In this document: positions 49,967 to 57,981 of the stretch, piece by piece
How positions within the stretch are numbered: position 1 is the first letter of the stretch
Layout: every line of letters begins with the position of its first letter
DNA from: Streptomyces sp. ITFR-16
GTDB lineage: Bacteria; Actinomycetota; Actinomycetes; Streptomycetales; Streptomycetaceae
NCBI RefSeq assembly: GCF_031844705.1
Contig: NZ_CP134610.1
Span: 62,001 to 126,000, forward strand
Reading direction: 5' to 3'
DNA length: 64,000 nt
Program-made: the position numbers and the translations under genes
Notes under the pieces: model-generated
Databases searched by the model: none
What the model was told of the DNA's origin: nothing
Seen by the model: the letters and a program-made list of their open reading frames with translations, nothing else

Positions 49967-50737
49967 TCAGGCGGTTCTGGTGTCGAGCAGTCCGGCCGCC
50001 TGGTCGATGCCGATCAGGTCGTCGCGAACGGCATCGAGCAGCGCCTCGATCTCGGCGGTGGTCCGGGGCGCGGCGAACGGCGCCGAGGTGCCGGCCGGGA
50101 GGGCGGGCTCACCGCCGCCGGTGGCCGCGCGCTCCTGGATGTGGGCCGTCAGGGAGGCGAGGTCGGGGTACTCGTAGAACAGGGCGGACTGCTCGGCCAG
50201 GCCCCAGGTGCGGTTGATCCCCTCGACGAACTGCGCGGCGAGGATGGAGTCCAGGCCCAGCACGGTGAAGGGGGCCGTGGCGTCGATGTCGCCCGGCGCG
50301 CAGCCGAGGATGCGGGCCAGCTGCCCGCGCAGGGTCTCCGGGACCCCGGCGCCGGACACCGCGTCCGGGACCGGCGGCGCGACGGGCGGTGCGACCGGCC
50401 GTGGTACGGCCTGGGTGACCGGCTGGGCGACGGGCTCCGGGGCGTGCAGCTCGGGGGCTGCGCCCAGCCGTTCGGCGACATGGGCGGCCAGGTCCTGGGG
50501 CGTCGGGTACCGGTACAGGGCGTCGGCGGGTACGGAGATCGCGTACCGGGCGTTGACCATCGCGAGGAACTGGGCGTTCAGCAGCGAGTCCATGCCCAGC
50601 GCGGTGAAGGTCTGCCCGGCGTCGACGGTGTGCGCCTCGACGTGCACGAACCCCGCCAGGATCGCGGTGAGCTCGGCGAGCACGTCGGCGACGGGCGTCT
50701 GCGGGAGGTGCGGGGGCAGCGGGGGCGCGGCAGTCAT
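49967..50737 (-). CDS. Tandem acyl carrier protein (two ACP domains)
   Basis: A 256-aa protein with two carrier domains joined by a Pro/Val/Ala linker. Domain 1 has TALGMDSLLNAQFLAMVN and domain 2 has TVLGLDSILAAQFVEGIN; both keep the modifiable Ser. The C-terminal tail (EIEALLDAVRDDLIGIDQAA) resembles docking helices in modular PKSs. The ATG at 50737 follows GGAGAAG. With the KS0 protein it forms a split, type I-like transfer station separate from the type II ACP at 40091. Confidence 0.88.
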   Translation of the reverse strand: MTAAPPLPPHLPQTPVADVLAELTAILAGFVHVEAHTVDAGQTFTALGMDSLLNAQFLAMVNARYAISVPADALYRYPTPQDLAAHVAERLGAAPELHAPEPVAQPVTQAVPRPVAPPVAPPVPDAVSGAGVPETLRGQLARILGCAPGDIDATAPFTVLGLDSILAAQFVEGINRTWGLAEQSALFYEYPDLASLTAHIQERAATGGGEPALPAGTSAPFAAPRTTAEIEALLDAVRDDLIGIDQAAGLLDTRTA

Positions 50738-50832
50738 GGTGGGCTTCTCCAAGCGGGTCGTCTCGGGTGGCCGTCTGCGCATTGTGCTGTCGTGGCCCGC
50801 CCCGCCACATCGCCGTACGGGGTGAACCGGCC

Positions 50833-50870
50833 CCCGGTGCCTCGCTCCTGCGAGGGAGCGGGGCACCGGG
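50833..50870. terminator. Stem-loop terminator after SARP 2
   Basis: CCCGGTGCCTCGCTCC (50833-50848) pairs with GGAGCGGGGCACCGGG (50855-50870), with one G-T wobble, 13 bases beyond the stop of the SARP 2 gene (minus strand). Confidence 0.75.
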
Positions 50871-50882
50871 ACCGTCCGGGGG

Positions 50883-51668
50883 TCAGCCCGCGGCCAGCAG
50901 GGTGTCCCCGGCCGGTTCGGCGGCTGCGGCCTGGATCGAGTGCTGGAGCCGCTGGAGCCTCGGCGACGGCTCCAGGCCCCGGTCGCGCAGGAGCGTGGTG
51001 CGCAGCTGTCCGTACGCCTGGAGGGCCTCGCCGCGCCGGCCGGAGCGGGCGAGGGCCAGCATGAACTGCGCGTGGAGGTTCTCGTGCGCGGGGTGGCGGC
51101 TGGTCAGGACGGTCAGTTCGGAGAGCAGTTCGCGGTGGCGGCCCAGATGGAGGTCGGCCTCGATGCGCTGGTCGAGCGCGCACAGCCGGCTCTCCTCCAG
51201 CCGCGTCACCTCGGTCCGCAGCAGCGGCCCGTGCTGGACGTCGGCGAGAGCCGTCCCCGTCCACAGCTTCAGCGCCTGGCCGAGGCGGGCGGACGCCTCG
51301 GCGAAGGCCTCCGCGTCCATGGCCCGGTACCCCTCGCCCACCAGCCGCTCGAACCGTCGTACGTCGGTGTCGCCGCCGGAGACGAGCAGGTAGCCGCCCG
51401 GAAGGGTCATCAGGACGTCCTTGGCGTCGCCGCCGTCGAGCGCCCGGTTGATGCATTCGCGCAGCTGGAGCACGTAGGTCTGCAGGGTGGTCCGGGCGCT
51501 GCGGGGCGGGTGGCCGCCCCACAGCTCCTCGGTGAGATCCGTGACCGGTACGACGCGGTCGGCGTTGAGCGCGAGCAGGGACAGGACCTGCCGTGGTTTC
51601 GGCGCGGTCGGGGTGATGGACACCCCGTTCTCCCGCACAGCCAGCGCTCCCAGTACGTCGATGTCCAA
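50883..51668 (-). CDS. SARP-family transcriptional activator 2
   Basis: A 261-aa SARP. The winged helix contains DIDVLGALAVRENGVSITPT, APKPRQVLSLLALNADRVV and LQTYVLQLRECIN; the activation domain contains RFERLVGEGYRAMDAEAFAE and LWTGTALADVQHGPLL. The likely start is TTG 51668, matching the GTG start of the paralogue at 59830; a GTG at 51680 is possible. The promoter region carries a pair of inverted AREs, so it is a probable direct target of the butyrolactone receptor. Confidence 0.88.
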   Translation of the reverse strand: MDIDVLGALAVRENGVSITPTAPKPRQVLSLLALNADRVVPVTDLTEELWGGHPPRSARTTLQTYVLQLRECINRALDGGDAKDVLMTLPGGYLLVSGGDTDVRRFERLVGEGYRAMDAEAFAEASARLGQALKLWTGTALADVQHGPLLRTEVTRLEESRLCALDQRIEADLHLGRHRELLSELTVLTSRHPAHENLHAQFMLALARSGRRGEALQAYGQLRTTLLRDRGLEPSPRLQRLQHSIQAAAAEPAGDTLLAAG

Positions 51669-51713
51669 CGCCGTCTCCCTCACGTCCTCGGGTCCGTGCC
51701 CCGGCCCGACATC

Positions 51714-51760
51714 AAAACAGCACAAGCGGTCTGCCGAGAGCGTACCGGTCGTGCTGTTTT
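51714..51760. promoter_or_regulatory. Inverted pair of autoregulatory elements (ARE) upstream of SARP 2
   Basis: AAAACAGCAC (51714-51723) and GTGCTGTTTT (51751-51760) are exact inverted copies, each adjoining a CGGTC/CCGCT half (ACCGGTCGTGCTGTTTT on the plus strand). The form matches ArpA/ScbR-type operators. It lies 46-92 bases upstream of the SARP 2 start. Confidence 0.7.
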
Positions 51761-51821
51761 CTGTCAGCGCAACGGTGATCCGCTTCCGCGGGGAGACGGG
51801 AAGCGGACCGGACCCGGCGGA

Positions 51822-53414
51822 CTACTGCGGGGGGTTTCCGTGCTTGCGGGACGGCAGATCGGCGTGCTTGGCGTGCAGCATCGCCAGGGACCTGACGAGG
51901 ACCGCACGGGTCTCGGCCGGGTCGATCACGTCGTCGACGAGCCCGCGCTCGGCCGCGTAGTAGGGGTGCATCAGCTCGGTCTTGTACTCCTTGACCATGC
52001 GGGCCCGCATGGCCTCCGGGTCCTCCGCCTCGGCGATCTGCCGGCGGAAGATGACGTTGGCCGCGCCCTCGGCGCCCATCACCGCGATCTCGTTGGTGGG
52101 CCAGGCGTACGTGAGGTCCGCGCCGATGGACTGGGAGTCCATGACGATGTACGCGCCGCCGTAGGCCTTGCGCAGGATCAGCGAGATCCTCGGCACCGTC
52201 GCGTTGCAGTACGCGTACAGCAACTTCGCGCCGTGGCGGATGATCCCGCCGTGCTCCTGGTCCACCCCGGGCAGGAAGCCCGGCACGTCCAGCAGGGTCA
52301 CCAGCGGGATGTTGAACGCGTCGCAGAGCTGGACGAAGCGGGCGGCCTTCTCGGACGCCTCGATGTCCAGCACACCGGCCAGGGACTGCGGCTGGTTGGC
52401 GACGATGCCCACGACCTCGCCGCCCACCCGCGCCAGCGCGCAGATGATGTTGCGCGCCCACTGCTCATGGACCTCGAGGTACTCCCCGTCGTCGACGAGC
52501 TCCTCGATCACCTTGGCCATGTCGTACGGGCGGTTGCCGTCGACCGGCACCAGGTCCAGCAGGACGTCCGAGCGGCGGTCCACCGGGTCCGCGGTCGGCG
52601 CCTTGGGCGGGTTCTCCCGGTTGTTCTGCGGCAGCATCGACAGCAGGTAGCGGACCTCCGCTATGCAGGTCTCCTCGTCGTCGTACGCGAAGTGCGCGAC
52701 CCCGCTGGTCTGCGCGTGCACATCGGCGCCGCCCAGCCCGTTCTGCGTGATCTCCTCACCGGTGACCGCCTTCACGACGTCCGGTCCGGTGATGAACATC
52801 TGCGAGGTGTCCCGCACCATGAAGACGAAGTCGGTCAGGGCGGGGCTGTAGGCGGCGCCGCCCGCGCACGGGCCGAGCATCACGCTGATCTGCGGGATGA
52901 CACCGGACGCCTTGGTGTTGCGCTGGAAGATCCCGCCGTACCCGGCGAGCGCGGACACACCCTCCTGGATACGGGCGCCCGCGCCGTCGTTGAGCGAGAC
53001 CAGCGGCGCACCCGCCGAGAGGGCCATGTCCATGATCTTGTGGATCTTCTCGGCGTGGGCCTCGCCCAGCGCCCCGCCGAAGATCCGGAAGTCGTGCGCG
53101 TACACGAAGACAGTGCGGCCCTCGACCGTGCCCCAGCCGGTGATCACACCGTCCGTGTACGGCTTCTTCGCCTCCAGGCCGAACCCGGTCGCCCGGTGCC
53201 GGCGCAACTGCTCGACCTCGCTGAACGACCCCGGATCGAAGAGCAGCTCGATGCGCTCGCGCGCGGTGAGCTTGCCCTTCGCGTGCTGGGCCTCGGTCGC
53301 CTTGGTGCTCGGTCCCCGCTCCGCCGCCGCACGGATCTCGTGCAGCTCCGCCACGCGACCGCGGATGTCGGCCGGCTCGAGCTGGTCGGTCGCGGGGGCG
53401 ATGGTCATCGACAT
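51822..53414 (-). CDS. Acyl-CoA carboxylase carboxyltransferase (beta) subunit
   Basis: A 530-aa carboxyltransferase of the propionyl/acetyl-CoA carboxylase class. The N-terminal half has RERIELLFDPGSFSEVEQLR and GAPLVSLNDGAGARIQEGV; the C-terminal half has FVQLCDAFNIPLVTLLDVPG and a C-terminal KHADLPSRKHGNPPQ. It joins with a biotinylated alpha subunit, not encoded here, to make malonyl-CoA for the PKS. It is preceded by the epsilon subunit gene. Confidence 0.95.
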   Translation of the reverse strand: MSMTIAPATDQLEPADIRGRVAELHEIRAAAERGPSTKATEAQHAKGKLTARERIELLFDPGSFSEVEQLRRHRATGFGLEAKKPYTDGVITGWGTVEGRTVFVYAHDFRIFGGALGEAHAEKIHKIMDMALSAGAPLVSLNDGAGARIQEGVSALAGYGGIFQRNTKASGVIPQISVMLGPCAGGAAYSPALTDFVFMVRDTSQMFITGPDVVKAVTGEEITQNGLGGADVHAQTSGVAHFAYDDEETCIAEVRYLLSMLPQNNRENPPKAPTADPVDRRSDVLLDLVPVDGNRPYDMAKVIEELVDDGEYLEVHEQWARNIICALARVGGEVVGIVANQPQSLAGVLDIEASEKAARFVQLCDAFNIPLVTLLDVPGFLPGVDQEHGGIIRHGAKLLYAYCNATVPRISLILRKAYGGAYIVMDSQSIGADLTYAWPTNEIAVMGAEGAANVIFRRQIAEAEDPEAMRARMVKEYKTELMHPYYAAERGLVDDVIDPAETRAVLVRSLAMLHAKHADLPSRKHGNPPQ

Positions 53415-53450
53415 GTCGTCAGATCCCTTCCTGGGACGCGGGTGTCCGCG

Positions 53451-53651
53451 TCATTGCCAGCTGCGCGGAGCTCGGTAGGCCAGCTGCCGGCTCCACTGCG
53501 GAAAGCCGCTGATCGGATACCCCTCCTGCTGCTCCTGTCGGGCGTCCGCCCGCAGAGCGAGCAGCACCACCGTGAGCGCGGCCAGCTCCTCCTCGGTGGC
53601 CCGCCCGCGCTCAATGCGCAGGGCGGCCTCTGCGCGGCCCGAATCACCCAT
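53451..53651 (-). CDS. Acyl-CoA carboxylase epsilon subunit
   Basis: A 66-aa protein with the actinomycete AccE pattern: RIERGRATEEELAALTVVLL near the start and a Trp-rich end (FPQWSRQLAYRAPRSW). Epsilon subunits stabilise the alpha-beta carboxylase complex. It lies 36 bases upstream of the beta subunit gene. The leader contains three 11-base-spaced repeats that may form a SARP box. Confidence 0.85.
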   Translation of the reverse strand: MGDSGRAEAALRIERGRATEEELAALTVVLLALRADARQEQQEGYPISGFPQWSRQLAYRAPRSWQ

Positions 53652-53699
53652 GCCCCACCTCCAGCGTTTCCGACACCGTCGGTCAAGCCGCTAAAGAAC

Positions 53700-53727
53700 C
53701 GCTCCGGCTTTGCTGGAGAAACGCTCA
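53700..53727 (-). promoter_or_regulatory. Triple 11-bp repeat upstream of the carboxylase genes
   Basis: On the minus strand TGAGCG (53727-53722), CCAGCA (53716-53711) and GGAGCG (53705-53700) are spaced 11 and 11 bases. This resembles a SARP box with a weak middle copy, about 50 bases upstream of the epsilon subunit start. Confidence 0.4.
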
Positions 53728-53735
53728 GCAGCAGC

Positions 53736-55748
53736 TCAAAGGCTCTTGGCGCGCACGGACTCCAGGCCCGTGGCGAGCGCGCGGGCGCACTCGGGACCGC
53801 TGCCGACCCCGGTCATGACGACGGCCGTCACCACGTCGTCGCCGGCCGTGCACGCGATCTCGTAGGCGGCGGTGCCGCCCGGCCCCGCCCCGCACAGCAC
53901 CAGCCGCCGCGCCGGCCCCAGCAGCTGCCGCAGGGCGTGCGGGGCCGCCGCCCGGCCGGCCCGCAGGCTCACGATCCGCTCCGGGCCCCGGTGGTCGCGC
54001 ACCAGAGCCTCGTACGCGCCCTCCGGAACGCCCGGGGTCCGCACCAGGACGATGACGTCCGCCGCCGGGCCCCCGGGCCGCAGCACCACCAGGTCGGGCC
54101 CGTCCTGTTCGGGCGGCCGGGGGATCACCCGGGGCACCTCGAAGCCGTCCAGGAGGTCCAGGACCTCCCCGACGGTGGCCCGCGGATCCCGGTGGTCGGG
54201 CAGCGAGCGCAGCAGGCGTACGCAGTGCGAGAGCAGGGCCGACGCGTCCACGTCGCCCAGGCACTCACGGTCGTACATCGCCGTCAGGGCCAGCCCGCCG
54301 TCCGTGTCGTGATGCGCCGCCAGAGCGAGCGGCAGCCCGGGATGGGCGCTGATGCTGCGCGGGGTGTCCACCTGGATGCCCTGGCCGCGCAGCTCGGTGA
54401 GCAGCGCCTCGGGCAGTTCCAGCCGGCTGTCGAACACCACGCCGGTCCCGAAGAGTTCGGCGTCCGGGTCACGGCCGCTCCAGACCCGGACCCGGTCGGC
54501 GGGCACCCACGCGTGCACGGCCAGGTCCAGCGCGGCGTCGCGGGCCTGTTCCAGCAGGCTGTCCAGCCGGGTGCCGGGGTCGACGGTGACCGTCATCGGC
54601 AGCGGATTGCCCAGCAGTCCCGGAATGCCTCCCGCGCCCTCCATCGGCACGTCCCGGCCCGACAGATGCACGCCGAAGCTGACCGGGGCGGGCGCGGTGG
54701 CCGCCACCGCCCGGTACAGCAGCAGCGCCCACACGACGTGCAGGGCGCTGGACTCGCCGGCCCCGCGCATCGCCGCCCAGGTCCGCAGCCGGGCGGTCTG
54801 CGGGGGCCGCAGCCGGCGCTGGACGCGCCCGATGCCGGTGTGCCCGGTCGGGCGCCCGCCCACCAGGCCCGGGCGCACGATCGCCTCCGGCGGCGGCGCG
54901 GCCGTCGCCCAGTAGGCGCGCGCGGCGCCGGTGTGCTGCCGGGCCAGCCACAGGGCGTGGTCGCGCACATCGGGGCGCCGGTCGCCGCCGGGCAGCACCC
55001 CGCCGCGCGCGTACGCCCGGTAGAACTCCCGCAGCAGCAGATGGACTCCGCGCTCGTCCAGCAGCGCCCGGTGGTAGGTGAGCAGCACCCGGGTGGGCGG
55101 CCGCTCCCCCTCCGGGTTCGGCGGCCCGTCCAGCAGCGTCACCCGCAGCAGGCCGGGCCGGTGCGGGGCGAAGCTGCGTGCCCGGTCGCGCTCGACCAGG
55201 TCGCTCCAGGAGACGGCGGTGTGGTCGAGGTGGGCGATCTCGATCTCGGCCCACTCGTGCAGCACGAGCCGGGGCAGGTGCGTCCAGTCGAACGAGGCGC
55301 GCAGGACGGTCTCGCGGTCGGCGACGGACAGCCAGGCGTCGGCGAGCCGGCCGAGGTCGATGGGCCCGGTCCAGTTCCAGGCGAGCTGGCCGACGTGCCC
55401 GTCCGCCGGGCCGGTCACCGCCGCCCGGATCAGATCGCGCTGGTGCCCCGCGGCGGCGACCGTGTCGCGCGCCCCGGCCGCCAGCGCCAGGACATCGGCG
55501 AGGACCGCGGCGCCGGGCCGGGCCGGGGGGCCGTGCGTGGGGGCGATGCGCAGGGTGTGGCGGCCGGTGCCGGCGGCGTCCACGGTGACGGTGTACGCGC
55601 GGTGGCGCTGGGCGACCCGGGCCGCCACCGCCTCGGCCCGGCCGGTGCCGAGCGGTCCGCACAGCTCCAGTTCGAAGGGCAGGCCGGAGGCCGCGGGCAC
55701 CGGCTGGTGGACCGCCGCGAGCACGAAGTCGACCCGGCCCTCACTCAT
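53736..55748 (-). CDS. Condensation-domain-like protein with altered motif and C-terminal extension
   Basis: A 670-aa protein. Residues about 105-540 follow the condensation-domain layout (LSVADRETVLRASFDWTHLP; VSFGVHLSGRDVPMEG; GNPLPMTVTVDPGTRLDSLL). The HHxxxDG site reads HRALLDE (about 226-232), so the second His is Arg and the Gly is Glu. The last ~100 residues (VVLRPGGPAADVIVLVRTPG, RRLVLCGAGPGGTAAYEIAC) look like an eroded thioesterase. The ATG at 55748 overlaps the PPTase stop. It could be a non-catalytic acceptor-binding or esterification partner. Confidence 0.7.
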   Translation of the reverse strand: MSEGRVDFVLAAVHQPVPAASGLPFELELCGPLGTGRAEAVAARVAQRHRAYTVTVDAAGTGRHTLRIAPTHGPPARPGAAVLADVLALAAGARDTVAAAGHQRDLIRAAVTGPADGHVGQLAWNWTGPIDLGRLADAWLSVADRETVLRASFDWTHLPRLVLHEWAEIEIAHLDHTAVSWSDLVERDRARSFAPHRPGLLRVTLLDGPPNPEGERPPTRVLLTYHRALLDERGVHLLLREFYRAYARGGVLPGGDRRPDVRDHALWLARQHTGAARAYWATAAPPPEAIVRPGLVGGRPTGHTGIGRVQRRLRPPQTARLRTWAAMRGAGESSALHVVWALLLYRAVAATAPAPVSFGVHLSGRDVPMEGAGGIPGLLGNPLPMTVTVDPGTRLDSLLEQARDAALDLAVHAWVPADRVRVWSGRDPDAELFGTGVVFDSRLELPEALLTELRGQGIQVDTPRSISAHPGLPLALAAHHDTDGGLALTAMYDRECLGDVDASALLSHCVRLLRSLPDHRDPRATVGEVLDLLDGFEVPRVIPRPPEQDGPDLVVLRPGGPAADVIVLVRTPGVPEGAYEALVRDHRGPERIVSLRAGRAAAPHALRQLLGPARRLVLCGAGPGGTAAYEIACTAGDDVVTAVVMTGVGSGPECARALATGLESVRAKSL

Positions 55749-56590
55749 CGGGGGTCCGGGCTCTGCGGGGCGGACGGGGACGGGGACCAGGCCGCCGCGC
55801 CGGGCTCGGGCAGCGGGGACACCGTGACGCCGGGGTGGCGGCGGTGCGCGATGCTCGCCAGATACCGGCCCTGGACGACATGGGTCGCGAACTCCCAGGC
55901 GGGGGGCGTGTCGTCGGCCAGGACGGTGCGCCCCTGCGCGTCCCGGCCGAAGGCGATCGAGGAGAAGCGGCGCCGCAGGCCGTGCCCGAGCGCCTTGGTG
56001 TATGCCTCCTTCAGGGTCCACAGGTTCAGCATGCGCAGCGCCCGTTCGGCCTCGGGCAGCGCGGCGAGCGCCTCGGCCTCCTCGGGGGTGCAGACGTGGT
56101 CGCGCAGCAGCTCGAAGGAGACCGGGCGGCCGAGGGGTTCGACGTCCACCCCGACCGGCCCGGTGGCGCTCACGCCGACGACGAGGACGTCCTCGGTGTG
56201 GGCGAGGCTCACCTCCAGTTCCTCGCCGAGGCCGCGCAGCTGGGGGCGGCCGCCGGGCCGGTAGGTGAGGTCGAGGGAGCCCGGGGCCGTCTGGAGGGCG
56301 GCTGCCGCCGTGTGCCGTATGACCATCCGGGAGACGGCGAAGCGGAACCGGCCGGCCGCGCTGGGGGTGTGCCGGTAGCGCTGCCAGTCGCCGCCCAGCA
56401 GGGCGCGCAGCTCCGGGTCCAGCAGGGCGGCGGTCAGCCACTCGCCCCAGGTGGTGTGCACGATGACGGGACGCGCGGATTCCAGGACGTCGCGCACCGG
56501 CTCCCAGGGCCCGTCGGGGCCCGCCAGGTGCAGCGGGGCCGCCGGGCCGGGTGCGGTGTTCACGGCCTGCTCCCCGGGGGTGCGTTCCAC
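55745..56590 (-). CDS. Sfp-type 4'-phosphopantetheinyl transferase 2
   Basis: A 281-aa PPTase. It has RFRFAVSRMVIRHTAAAALQ, VSLAHTEDVLVVGVSATGPV, the metal site GVDVEPLGRPVSF and LWTLKEAYTKALGHGLRRRF. The GTG at 56590 is used; a GTG at 56563 is possible. It differs clearly from the PPTase at 47299. Two PPTases imply carrier proteins of distinct specificity (type II ACPs versus the tandem ACP). Confidence 0.9.
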   Translation of the reverse strand: MERTPGEQAVNTAPGPAAPLHLAGPDGPWEPVRDVLESARPVIVHTTWGEWLTAALLDPELRALLGGDWQRYRHTPSAAGRFRFAVSRMVIRHTAAAALQTAPGSLDLTYRPGGRPQLRGLGEELEVSLAHTEDVLVVGVSATGPVGVDVEPLGRPVSFELLRDHVCTPEEAEALAALPEAERALRMLNLWTLKEAYTKALGHGLRRRFSSIAFGRDAQGRTVLADDTPPAWEFATHVVQGRYLASIAHRRHPGVTVSPLPEPGAAAWSPSPSAPQSPDPR

Positions 56591-56597
56591 GGCCCGC

Positions 56598-57962
56598 TCA
56601 CCACAGGAGTCTCGTGGCGTACACGTCGACGTCGACGTGGTGCCGGACCCGGTGGGCCAGCACGGCCCAGACGCCGTCGCGCGGATCGGTCAGGCCGGTG
56701 GGCAGCGGCACGCCGAGCCGTTCGGTGACGCGGGCGAGGGCGAGCAGCGCCCAGTCGGGGGTGCCGATGTAGGCGCCGGGCACATCGGCGGCGGCCTCGC
56801 GCACGCCGAGCACGGCGGCGGCCAGCAGGAGCAGGGCCTTGCGGTCGGCCAGGGCCCGTACCGAGGCGTCGGCCGGGTCGGCGTGGGCGGCCCGGCGCAA
56901 CGGCAGGAGCAGGGTGCGGTGTTCGGTCGTCAGCCGCCGGGCGGCACGGGCCAGCGCGACATGGGCGGGGCCGGACGCGTCGGCGAGGCGCGCGGCCGCC
57001 GCGGGCAGGGTGGCGGTCAGGGCGTAGTGGTACCCGTCGGCCGGAAGGTCCTGGGCGACCGGCTCGCCGAGCCGGAACAGGGTGCCGGCCCAGGCCCCGT
57101 CCTCGTACGGCTCCACGCCGGCCGGGCCGGACCGCGCGCGCACCAGCTTGGCCTGGCCGACCGTCGAGGCGAACCAGTCGACCGCGGCGTGCGGCAGGTC
57201 ATCGGCGATCTTGCCGAGTGCGCGGGCGCGGGGGCTGCCGGGCCCGGAGCCGGTCTCGTGCAGCACCAGGTCGAGGGCGCTGCGGACGTCACCGACGATC
57301 TGCGGCACGACATAGCCGACGGCGGCGGCCAGGGCGGGCGTTCCGGCGTCGGGCAGTTCGAGGGAGCGCAGCGCGACGGCGAGCAGGCTCTCGCAGGCCA
57401 GCAGGTCGGCGAAGCCCTCGGCGAGCGTGCCGTGCCACTGGCGTACGGCAGGCTCGTGACGGCCGCGGGCGTCGACGACCCGCACGGCGTCGCGCAGGAC
57501 GGTGCCCGTCACCGCGATGAGCGCGGCCGGTCCCAGCAGCGCGGCCAGCTCGCCCGCCCGCGCGGGCGCGCAGCCGGTGCCGTCGTCCGCGACGAGCAGT
57601 GGCCGTACGCCCCATGCCTGACTCAGCGCCAGGTCGCGGCGGAAGAGCGGGCGCAGGGCGCGGGCGAGCTGCTCGGGCGTGCTGAAGTGCCCGCCGGCCG
57701 CGCTCGGCACGAACTCGGCCCGCAGGTCCTCGGGCACGGGCAGCGCGTCGGTGTGCGCGCGGTCGGCGAGGGCGGCGCGGCCGAGCGGGTTGTCCGCGTC
57801 GTCGGGGTCGCCGAGCAGCGCGTCGAGCCGCAGGGCGCGCAGGGCGGCGCCGACCGGGGGCGGCAGCTCGGCGTACGCGCGCGCGGCGGTGCGCGGCGGC
57901 GCCGTCCCCGAGGCGGACGGGCCGCCCGGCGCCGTGACCGGTGCCGGCCGGGTGAGGGTCAT
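56598..57962 (-). CDS. Acyl-CoA dehydrogenase-like protein, possibly inactive
   Basis: A 454-aa, strongly helical protein. Its layout resembles acyl-CoA dehydrogenase superfamily proteins, with SAAGGHFSTPEQLARALRPL early and helical blocks such as DWFASTVGQAKLVRARSGPA late. I do not see a clear FAD/acyl-CoA signature or the catalytic Glu, so it may be a diverged or structural member. It is encoded between the didomain aromatase and PPTase 2 genes in a compact operon. The ATG at 57962 is preferred over an upstream frame. Confidence 0.5.
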   Translation of the reverse strand: MTLTRPAPVTAPGGPSASGTAPPRTAARAYAELPPPVGAALRALRLDALLGDPDDADNPLGRAALADRAHTDALPVPEDLRAEFVPSAAGGHFSTPEQLARALRPLFRRDLALSQAWGVRPLLVADDGTGCAPARAGELAALLGPAALIAVTGTVLRDAVRVVDARGRHEPAVRQWHGTLAEGFADLLACESLLAVALRSLELPDAGTPALAAAVGYVVPQIVGDVRSALDLVLHETGSGPGSPRARALGKIADDLPHAAVDWFASTVGQAKLVRARSGPAGVEPYEDGAWAGTLFRLGEPVAQDLPADGYHYALTATLPAAAARLADASGPAHVALARAARRLTTEHRTLLLPLRRAAHADPADASVRALADRKALLLLAAAVLGVREAAADVPGAYIGTPDWALLALARVTERLGVPLPTGLTDPRDGVWAVLAHRVRHHVDVDVYATRLLW

Positions 57963-57981
57963 CGGAGCCTCCTGATCGTCG

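Noticed and set aside
50940..56264. Very long open frame on the plus strand across the minus-strand carboxylase and condensation-like genes
   Set aside because: It mirrors the codon-position GC bias of the genes on the other strand, has Arg/Gly/Ala-biased low-complexity translation and no homology; a high-GC shadow.
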